Shown here piece after piece: positions 24,685-29,990 of a stretch of 29,990 bases of DNA. The notes beneath the pieces are model-generated. The model was not told the origin of the DNA. It did not search any database and saw only the letters and a list, made by a program, of their open reading frames with translations. How positions within the stretch are numbered: position 1 is the stretch's first letter; each line of letters begins with the position of its first letter. This DNA is from an uncultured Clostridium sp. Its GTDB lineage: Bacteria; Bacillota; Clostridia; Lachnospirales; Lachnospiraceae. The stretch spans positions 1-29,990 of the forward strand of contig CABQJA010000005.1 in the NCBI GenBank assembly GCA_902464345.1. Reading direction: 5' to 3'. Position numbers and translations under genes: made by a program.

Positions 24685-26076
24685 ATGGCTTTAACCAATA
24701 AATGGAAATGTGCATATCACCTGACTCCCCCAACCGGATGGATGAATGATCCAAATGGGATCTGTCAGCTTGGCGATACCTATCACGTATTCTTTCAGTA
24801 TGCACCGGATTATCCGAAGGACGATAACAAATCCTGGGGACACTATATCTCAAACGATCTGTTACACTGGAGATTTGCCGGTACCGCTTTCTATCCGGAC
24901 AACCGGCTGGACAAGGATGGCGCCTATTCCGGAAATGCACTGATTGAAAACGGAAGGATGACCATCTATTACACCGGAAATGTAAAACAGGACGGTGATC
25001 ACGACTATACACATTCCGGCCGGGAATCCAATACAATCCGGGTAACCTCGGAAGATGGAATGCATTTTTCCCAAAAGGAATGCGTCTTAAATAATCAGGA
25101 TTATCCTGCAAATTATACCTGCCACATCCGCGATCCCAAAGTCTGGAAGGATGGAAATACCTATAAAATGGTACTGGGTGGCAGAAAAAATGATGATAGC
25201 GGTGCTATCCTTATCTATGAATCCATGGATGGCATTCACTGGACTCACGCTCATGATGTGACCTCGCATAACCCATTCGGATATATGTGGGAATGTCCGG
25301 ATATTTTTGAACTGGATCACCAGTATTATCTTTCCTGCTGTCCACAGGGCATTGAACCGGAACCTTATCGCTATCAGAATTACCACCTGTCCGGATATTT
25401 TCCGCTCAGTGCCACGGATATTCAGACATCCGGTACGGAACAGCCGGAGCTTACTACTATAGATGAAACCCGGTTTCAGGAATGGGACTATGGATTTGAT
25501 TTCTATGCACCACAGACCTTCCTGGATAATCAGGGACGCCGGATTCTGATCGGATGGGTCGGTGGTCCGGATAGTCCTTATGCAGAACCATCTCTGGAAC
25601 AGGAGCACTGGATCTATAACCTGACAGTCCCAAGAGTTATCGGAGTACAGAATGGCAGGCTGACGCAAATGCCGATTCCGGAATTGAAACAATTGCGCTC
25701 CGCAGTCCGTCAGCTTCAATGCGGAGTTGCAGAAGAACTGCCTTCCAACTGTTTTGACTGGGAATTAAGCTCCGTTGCTCCTCTGAAATCATTTCAGATC
25801 CGTTTTACGGATGATATGGAACTGACCTATCAGGATGACATTCTCTCTCTGCGCTTTTCCAGAGAAACCGGTGCCGGACGTACCTGCCGTCAGCTGAAAT
25901 GTGAGGCGATCCGGTCCCTGCGCATCCTGGTTGATCGGTCCGTCATGGAACTATATGTTAACGACGGTGCCTATGTCATGACCTCCAGATTCTTTCCAAA
26001 GGAAAGTCTGAGGATATGTGCAGAAGGTGCCTTTCGCACAAATCAATTATGGATGATTTCAACTGATACAGTCTGA
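24685..26076 (+). CDS. GH32 sucrose(-6-phosphate) hydrolase / beta-fructosidase
   Basis: A 463-aa glycoside hydrolase family 32 enzyme that releases fructose from sucrose, sucrose-6-phosphate or short fructans. The five-bladed propeller carries the nucleophile Asp22 in GWMNDPNG, the transition-state stabiliser Asp150 in IRDPK, and acid/base Glu203 in MWECPD; a C-terminal beta-sandwich follows from about 340 (SVMELYVNDGAYVMTSRFFP near the end). No signal peptide, so it is cytoplasmic and acts after import. Whether the substrate is phosphorylated depends on the transporter, which is not here. The start is ATG 24685 behind AGAAGGAGATTTCT; the TTG/ATG codons further up lie in the promoter. A fructokinase gene follows 20 bases later. 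Confidence 0.93.
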   Translation: MALTNKWKCAYHLTPPTGWMNDPNGICQLGDTYHVFFQYAPDYPKDDNKSWGHYISNDLLHWRFAGTAFYPDNRLDKDGAYSGNALIENGRMTIYYTGNVKQDGDHDYTHSGRESNTIRVTSEDGMHFSQKECVLNNQDYPANYTCHIRDPKVWKDGNTYKMVLGGRKNDDSGAILIYESMDGIHWTHAHDVTSHNPFGYMWECPDIFELDHQYYLSCCPQGIEPEPYRYQNYHLSGYFPLSATDIQTSGTEQPELTTIDETRFQEWDYGFDFYAPQTFLDNQGRRILIGWVGGPDSPYAEPSLEQEHWIYNLTVPRVIGVQNGRLTQMPIPELKQLRSAVRQLQCGVAEELPSNCFDWELSSVAPLKSFQIRFTDDMELTYQDDILSLRFSRETGAGRTCRQLKCEAIRSLRILVDRSVMELYVNDGAYVMTSRFFPKESLRICAEGAFRTNQLWMISTDTV

Positions 26077-26096
26077 TCTCGAAAGGAGTGATTATC

Positions 26097-27050
26097 ATGT
26101 TAACTGCAGATGTAACTGCGATCGGCGAAGTATTGATCGATTATACTCCATATGGAGTTTCCGAAGGCGGACAGCCTTTATTTGAGCAAAATCCGGGAGG
26201 TGCTCCGGCAAATGTATTAGCCGCTCTTTCCCACCTTAAAAAACGTACCGCATTCATCGGCAAGGTAGGAAATGACATGCAGGGCCATTTTCTCGTTCAG
26301 ACATTGCGGGAACATGGCATTGACACCAGTGGCATTGTCATCGATGATCATGTCTTTACAACTCTTGCCTTTGTATCTTTAAAGGATGGAGAACGTTCCT
26401 TCTCCTTTGCACGCAAACCGGGTGCCGATACCTGTCTCCGTCCGGAAGAAGTCCGGGCCGGACTTTTGCAGAAGACTCGGTTTCTGCATTTTGGTTCCCT
26501 GTCTCTTACTGATGAACCAGCCCGCAGCGCCACCATGCATGCGATCAACATTGCCAAACAATCCGGTGCCTGGATCTCTTATGATCCGAATTATCGTGCA
26601 CCTTTATGGGAAAGTGAACAGACCGCTGTCTCACGTATGCGTTCTGTCCTGCCTTATGTAGATATTATGAAGCTTTCGGATGAAGAAACCTCTCTTCTTA
26701 CCGGCGAGTCAGATCCTCGGGTAGCTGCAGAAGTACTGTTAAATCAGGGAATCTCCTGTGTCATTGTCACACTGGGAGCTGAGGGTGCCTACTTAGCAAC
26801 AAAGCACGTACAGGTCACGGAGCCGGGCTTTCAAAGCCATGTGATTGATACCACCGGTGCCGGAGATTCCTTCTGGGGCGGAGTTCTGTCAAAGCTTTGT
26901 GACTTTGAGACCGCTCCTGCCGCACTCACGATTCAACAGGCGCATTCCCTTCTGCGATTTGCCAATGCAGTAGCTTCCTGTTGTGTTGAGAAACGCGGTG
27001 GCATCCCGGCAATGCCGACTCTGACAGAAGTACAGGCAAGGCTGCATTAA
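26097..27050 (+). CDS. Fructokinase, PfkB family
   Basis: A 317-aa ribokinase/PfkB-family sugar kinase. The N-terminal motif is FEQNPGGAPANVLAALSHL; the C-terminal signature is IDTTGAGDSFWGGVL with the catalytic Asp in GAGD; FVSLKDGERSFSFARKPGAD is typical of fructokinases. It phosphorylates the fructose set free by the GH32 enzyme, feeding glycolysis. The start is ATG 26097 after AAAGGAGTGATTATC; a GTG at 26088 overlaps the ribosome site. The gene ends one base before the end of the nuclease gene on the opposite strand, with no terminator between them. Confidence 0.92.
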   Translation: MLTADVTAIGEVLIDYTPYGVSEGGQPLFEQNPGGAPANVLAALSHLKKRTAFIGKVGNDMQGHFLVQTLREHGIDTSGIVIDDHVFTTLAFVSLKDGERSFSFARKPGADTCLRPEEVRAGLLQKTRFLHFGSLSLTDEPARSATMHAINIAKQSGAWISYDPNYRAPLWESEQTAVSRMRSVLPYVDIMKLSDEETSLLTGESDPRVAAEVLLNQGISCVIVTLGAEGAYLATKHVQVTEPGFQSHVIDTTGAGDSFWGGVLSKLCDFETAPAALTIQQAHSLLRFANAVASCCVEKRGGIPAMPTLTEVQARLH

Positions 27051-27051
27051 T

Positions 27052-28044
27052 TCAGCAGCCCGCCATGCACGCTCTTATTTCATTTATCTCCTGGCTTGTG
27101 CACTCTGCAATTTCCAGAATATCATCTTCCGAATATCCCCTTTTTAACATATTCTCTATAACCCGCTGTCTGTTCTCTCTTTGGCCTTCTGCCTTACCTT
27201 CTTTTTTGCCTTCCTCCTTACCACTGGCATATCCGATTTCTCTTTCCTCCGCAGCCATATCACTCCATGCTTTACACATATCTATAACCTCCTCGTCTTT
27301 CTCCATTCTGATATCTGTCCCGGTTATCAGATTAATCAACTGTATTGCCTCGCGCTCCATATGGCAGAAACGGTCTTCATCCTTCTGAATCAGACGTTGC
27401 ATCTGTTCCTTATCCCTTGAATACTTAATAAAACTCAATACTTCCCGCATACTGCTATGAAACTTCTCAAATTCCGATTCATCCATATTGCCCGGTGCAA
27501 TCAGATGAATCTTATAATCCTGTACGTATCTTAATATCTCTTCATCCGTATCCTCCAGCATCTCATAAAGAGAGGTCGGCCCATCCCATGGCTGATCCTG
27601 AAACAAAATCACGATTGTTACAATCGGCACCAGTTTATCCTGCTTTGAGATCCCGGACAAAAACTCTGCCGGTGTTCCACTGCAATGCTGTGCCCTCCTC
27701 TTATCATCCACCTGCTTCATATAACGCATAGCATCATTCAGCATATTTCGTACCGGCATGGCATAATGCACCTCTGACTGGTTCTCCAGACTAACCAGCA
27801 CATATACCGCCTGCCGGTCTCTCCTGATGCTCACCAGTTTTAGGACATCACGGCTCCGTTGCATTCCTATAGGAGGATGCTGCTTCCCTTCTGTCTCTTC
27901 CAGAAATACCTCTTCCACATTCAGTTCCTGCAGATCTTCTGCCCTCACAGTCTCCTTACCGTCAAAAAACATATAATTCACAATATCCGCAAATATTCTG
28001 TTATCCTCTGTATAGCATTTCTCAGCAATATCCTTTTTTCCCAT
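27052..28044 (-). CDS. Rpn/PDDEXK family putative nuclease
   Basis: A 330-aa protein of the Rpn/PD-(D/E)XK transposase-like nuclease family. The N-terminal half has the start pattern DNRIFADIVNYMFFDGK, then a core with the Asp of SRDVLKLVSIR and the ExQ-type motif in VYVLVSLENQSEVHYAMPVR, followed by RYMKQVDDKR. The C-terminal part is charged and helical: EREIGYASGKEEGKKEGKAEG, then a short module, MLKRGYSEDDILEIAECTSQEI, common to these proteins in Lachnospiraceae. Related Rpn proteins promote recombination or cut DNA; the role here is unknown. The ATG follows GAAGGAGGTTATGA, an excellent ribosome site. It is preceded by a 283-base gap with a strong promoter and a structured leader, and converges on the fructokinase gene with a one-base gap. 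Confidence 0.83.
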   Translation of the reverse strand: MGKKDIAEKCYTEDNRIFADIVNYMFFDGKETVRAEDLQELNVEEVFLEETEGKQHPPIGMQRSRDVLKLVSIRRDRQAVYVLVSLENQSEVHYAMPVRNMLNDAMRYMKQVDDKRRAQHCSGTPAEFLSGISKQDKLVPIVTIVILFQDQPWDGPTSLYEMLEDTDEEILRYVQDYKIHLIAPGNMDESEFEKFHSSMREVLSFIKYSRDKEQMQRLIQKDEDRFCHMEREAIQLINLITGTDIRMEKDEEVIDMCKAWSDMAAEEREIGYASGKEEGKKEGKAEGQRENRQRVIENMLKRGYSEDDILEIAECTSQEINEIRACMAGC

Positions 28045-28069
28045 TCATAACCTCCTTCATTCTTTCTAT

Positions 28070-28175
28070 CAGAATTCCGGAATGTTCTCTGAAATCTTTG
28101 GTTCACCTACATATCAGCCAAAGCAATGACCGATATGCGAACTATACCGTGTGCCTCCCCGCATCCGGAATTCTG
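28070..28175 (-). repeat. Structured intergenic element, nested inverted repeats
   Basis: CAGAATTCCGGA (28070-28081) pairs perfectly over 12 bp with TCCGGAATTCTG (28164-28175), with a further two pairs after a bulge. Inside lie GTTC/GAAC (28101-28104, 28139-28142) and CATATC/GATATG (28110-28115, 28132-28137). Together they would fold into a long arm with a branched or stacked top. As RNA it would be the leader of the nuclease gene. Read on the minus strand the same segment holds a broken reading frame (ADLTGR...AGRHTV, stop, FAYRSLLWLICR), which I recall seeing as fragments in other Lachnospiraceae, so it may be a dispersed repeat. Confidence 0.55.
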
Positions 28176-28225
28176 CTGTTTTCTGTTTGAAATTCAGCAA
28201 GAACCCTACCTGTCAGATCAGCCAT
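28142..28225 (-). CDS. Possible 27-aa leader peptide or repeat-derived ORF
   Basis: An ATG at 28225 (CAAGG five bases before it) opens a 27-residue frame starting MADLTGRVLAEF and ending AGRHTV, closed by TAG at 28142. It lies downstream of the strong minus-strand promoter and upstream of the nuclease gene. After the TAG the frame would continue FAYRSLLWLICR to a TGA. It is more likely part of a repeat than a real gene; no family is recognised. Confidence 0.2.
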   Translation of the reverse strand: MADLTGRVLAEFQTENSRIPDAGRHTV

Positions 28226-28247
28226 CTCAGCCTTGAATTATAGAAAA

Positions 28248-28293
28248 AATAGACAAAATATACTTGCTTTATAGTAAGTATACTTTGTCTATT
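28248..28293 (-). terminator. 18-bp inverted repeat: terminator of acyP and/or operator
   Basis: Arms 28248-28265 and 28276-28293 match at 17 of 18 positions (AATAGACAAA, then TATACTT) around a 10-base loop. On the minus strand the stem is followed by TTTTTTC, the form of an intrinsic terminator for the acylphosphatase transcript. The same arms also cover the -10 of a strong promoter, so it may be an operator. Confidence 0.6.
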
Positions 28294-28305
28294 GTTATTT
28301 GTCAA
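28277..28305 (-). promoter_or_regulatory. Near-consensus sigma-A promoter for the nuclease leader
   Basis: On the minus strand, TTGACA (plus 28300-28305, perfect) is followed after 17 bases by TATACT (28277-28282, 5 of 6). This is the best promoter in the window. The expected start is near 28270, giving a leader of about 225 bases before the nuclease ATG. The -10 lies within one arm of an 18-bp inverted repeat. Confidence 0.75.
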
Positions 28306-28327
28306 TATTTTCTTTTTGCTTTTTACA

Positions 28328-28600
28328 TTAGTAACGGATTTGAAATCCACTTTCGTCTTTCAGCTGTGGCTGATCTGCTACTGATTTACTGTCAATCCGT
28401 ATCCAGTGCGTACCGGCATCCAGATTCCGGATGAACAGCTCTACATTCTCCCGTTTCCCTTGCACTTCCATCTCAACACCACCGTTATAAAGATTCCGTA
28501 CCCAGCCGGTTAGATCATATTCCATTGCCAGATTCATTGCATGATACCGGAATCCGACTCCCTGTACTCTGCCTGTTACAATGATATATTTGCGCACCAT
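28328..28600 (-). CDS. acyP: Acylphosphatase
   Basis: A 90-aa enzyme that hydrolyses acyl phosphates such as carbamoyl or acetyl phosphate. The family signature GRVQGVGFRYHA holds the phosphate-binding Arg18, and Asn36 in GWVRNLYNGGVEMEVQG is the second catalytic residue; both are intact. Length is standard for the family. The ATG follows AGGGAGCAGATAAC. It begins 41 bases after neuB on the same strand and is followed by a terminator-like inverted repeat, so it is likely the last gene of the neuB transcript; a link in function is not obvious. Confidence 0.94.
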   Translation of the reverse strand: MVRKYIIVTGRVQGVGFRYHAMNLAMEYDLTGWVRNLYNGGVEMEVQGKRENVELFIRNLDAGTHWIRIDSKSVADQPQLKDESGFQIRY

Positions 28601-28641
28601 GTTATCTGCTCCCTATCTGTATGTCGCTTCCTTTTCAATTT

Positions 28642-29682
28642 TTATACTACTACATCCTTCCAACTTAACTGTTCCCCATTTTTTATATTTTTGTTTGCCT
28701 TTTTACCTAAAAGGCTCTCAAAATCAACCGCCTTGATCTCCCCTGTTCCCGGACGCTTCACCCATATATTTTCCATTGTGAACGGCTCACCGGCATGAAT
28801 ATCTGCGATTGCCACCACGGTTGCGAATGCAAAATCAATTGTCACCTGCTCTTCCTTTAACGCAGCCTTCTCTCCGCCACGCATCTGAAAGATCTCCCGA
28901 CTGCTCTGGATCAGTTCTGCCATTTCAGCTCCATCCATAGAACAGATAATATCCGGACCCGGGCGATATTTACTGTCCGTAAAATGACGTTCCAAAATAC
29001 ATGCACCCAGCGCAGTTGCTGCAAGGCAGGCATTATTATTCAAACTATGGTCAGACAAACCAACGACTGCGTTTGGAAATGCCTGTTGTAATTGTGTCAT
29101 AGCCCCCAGCCGGATCCATTCCGGCTTGGTCGGATACAGATTCGTGCAGTGTAAAAGTGCATATGGCACACCATATGCCTCCATAATATCAACAGTCTTC
29201 TGAATACTTGCAATATCATTCATACCAGTCGATACGATCATTGGCTTACCGAAACCTGCAATATGCTTAATTAACGGATAATTGTTACATTCACCGGAAC
29301 CAATCTTATATGCCGCAACTCCCATACGTTCCAGCCGGTCTGCTGCCGCTCTTGAAAACGGAGTGCTGATAAAGATCATTCCCTTTGATTCCACATACCG
29401 TTTCAACTCTGTTTCATCTTCTTCAGATAACGCACACCGTTTCATAATTTCATAGATAGACACATCTGCATTTCCCGGAATTACCTTTTTTGCTGCATCT
29501 GCCATCTCATCTTCTACAATATGCGTCTGATGCTTAATTACCTCTGCTCCTGCCTTTGCCGCAGCATCCACCATCTGCTTTGCAACTTCCAAGCTTCCCT
29601 CATGATTAATTCCGATCTCTGCAATTACAAGCGGCGGATAGCCCGGACCTATTTTTCGATCATCGATCATAAATTCTTTCAT
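28642..29682 (-). CDS. neuB: N-acetylneuraminate synthase (sialic acid synthase)
   Basis: A 346-aa NeuB-family enzyme that condenses phosphoenolpyruvate with N-acetylmannosamine to give N-acetylneuraminic acid. The TIM barrel has IAEIGINHEGS, VIKHQTHIVEDEM, FISTPFSRAAADRLERM, YKIGSGECNNYPLI, VSTGMN, LLHCTNLYPT, GLSDHS and ERHFTD; the C-terminal SAF (antifreeze-like) domain begins near 285 with IHAGEPFTMENIWVKRPGTG. The sequence follows closely what I remember of the Neisseria meningitidis enzyme, including KHQTHIVEDEM and SGECNNYPL, which favours NeuAc over legionaminic or pseudaminic acid, though this is not proven. The start is ATG 29682 behind AAAGGAGAG; an in-frame ATG at 29727 lacks one. 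Other sialic acid genes would lie beyond the right edge. Confidence 0.9.
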   Translation of the reverse strand: MKEFMIDDRKIGPGYPPLVIAEIGINHEGSLEVAKQMVDAAAKAGAEVIKHQTHIVEDEMADAAKKVIPGNADVSIYEIMKRCALSEEDETELKRYVESKGMIFISTPFSRAAADRLERMGVAAYKIGSGECNNYPLIKHIAGFGKPMIVSTGMNDIASIQKTVDIMEAYGVPYALLHCTNLYPTKPEWIRLGAMTQLQQAFPNAVVGLSDHSLNNNACLAATALGACILERHFTDSKYRPGPDIICSMDGAEMAELIQSSREIFQMRGGEKAALKEEQVTIDFAFATVVAIADIHAGEPFTMENIWVKRPGTGEIKAVDFESLLGKKANKNIKNGEQLSWKDVVV

Positions 29683-29716
29683 CTTATAATCTCTCCTTTC
29701 CTCTTTTTTAATATAT

Positions 29717-29990
29717 TTATATTTCATTCAATATTTTCAACACTTGATCGTTCTCTTCCCGAGTTCTGATTGCTATTCGAATATATTGTCTATCATTTTT
29801 CACCTTTTCGGTCAGATTTTTGATCAATATTCCTTTTTCAAACAAACAAATACATATTTCTCCGGCACTTCTCCCTATCACCTCGCACATTACATAATTA
29901 GCCTGCGTTGGTACTGCTTTTAGATACTCTATTTGCTCCAGTTTTTCCAAAAAATCTTTCCGGGTTTTTCGGAACTCCACCAAAGCAGCG
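29717..29990 (-). CDS. HisC-like aminotransferase, C-terminal fragment (cut by window edge)
   Basis: The last 90 or so residues of a PLP-dependent class I/II aminotransferase; the reading frame is open to the window edge (AALVEFRKTRKDFLEKL). The pattern AVPTQANYVMCEV, then FEKGILIKNL, then YIRIAIRTREENDQVLKIL is the C-terminal lobe of histidinol-phosphate aminotransferase/CobD-like enzymes, with the substrate-binding Arg in YIRIAIRT. The PLP lysine is off the window. It ends 34 bases before neuB, so it is in the same operon, and probably serves nucleotide-sugar or surface-polymer synthesis rather than histidine. The segment is AT-richer than the rest of the window. Confidence 0.75.
   Translation of the reverse strand, partial: AALVEFRKTRKDFLEKLEQIEYLKAVPTQANYVMCEVIGRSAGEICICLFEKGILIKNLTEKVKNDRQYIRIAIRTREENDQVLKILNEI

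Noticed and set aside
25087..25719. Minus-strand open frame of 210 codons inside the GH32 gene
   Set aside because: The composition is that of an antisense shadow, and the GH32 catalytic motifs on the plus strand are intact.
1..29990. tRNA, rRNA, CRISPR arrays, insertion sequences
   Set aside because: No cloverleaf, spaced direct repeats, or transposase genes were recognised by eye; a covariance search would be needed for small RNAs.

Overview
The window reads as chromosomal DNA of a gut-type Lachnospiraceae or close Clostridia relative. The evidence is the SCIFF peptide with its radical SAM maturase, the fused SecDF, the hemZ/HD-GYP/hisS/aspS run, an ECF sigma factor paired with a membrane beta-propeller protein, a PDDEXK (Rpn-like) nuclease with an EGK-rich tail, and an intracellular mannan-sugar enzyme. 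All assignments come from reading motifs; no database was searched.

Layout. (1) 1-2212, plus strand: one two-domain enzyme, an N-terminal cellobiose/mannobiose 2-epimerase joined to a C-terminal GH26 mannanase, with its own promoter and no signal peptide. (2) 2242-17870, minus strand: a 15.6 kb housekeeping block transcribed right to left: TIGR04086-type membrane protein, scfA (SCIFF), scfB, secDF, recJ, rel, MBL-fold hydrolase, hemZ, HD-GYP protein, hisS, aspS, lipoprotein. Internal promoters are visible before scfA and before rel, and hairpins lie after scfA, after secDF and at the end of the block. (3) 18026-20639, plus strand: ECF sigma factor overlapping a 688-aa membrane-anchored beta-propeller protein, a likely sigma/anti-sigma or sensor pair. 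(4) 20699-24476, minus strand: mltG, cyclophilin and a LysA-type decarboxylase in one run, then a YesL-like membrane protein with a repetitive acidic tail. (5) 24685-27050, plus strand: a two-gene sucrose/fructan operon (GH32 and PfkB fructokinase) behind a good sigma-A promoter whose -10 lies inside a perfect palindrome. (6) 27052-29990, minus strand: PDDEXK nuclease with a long structured leader, acylphosphatase, N-acetylneuraminate synthase, and the C-terminal end of a HisC-like aminotransferase cut by the window edge.

How the genes fit together. Three parts deal with sugars: beta-mannan products handled in the cytoplasm (epimerase-GH26), sucrose or fructo-oligosaccharides (GH32, fructokinase), and surface sialic-acid-type sugar synthesis (neuB). 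The central block combines protein export (SecDF), a ribosomally made thioether peptide, stringent response, DNA repair and two tRNA synthetases, an arrangement familiar in Clostridia. Points that most deserve a second look are the epimerase-GH26 fusion, the promoter/inverted-repeat/structured-leader element before the nuclease gene at 28060-28310, the overlapping divergent promoters around a palindrome at 23601-23635, and the promoter-peptide-hairpin arrangement of scfA. No tRNA, rRNA, CRISPR array, insertion sequence or known riboswitch was recognised. No gene-free stretch exceeds 300 bases; the longest is 28045-28327 (283 bases), described under its own entries.
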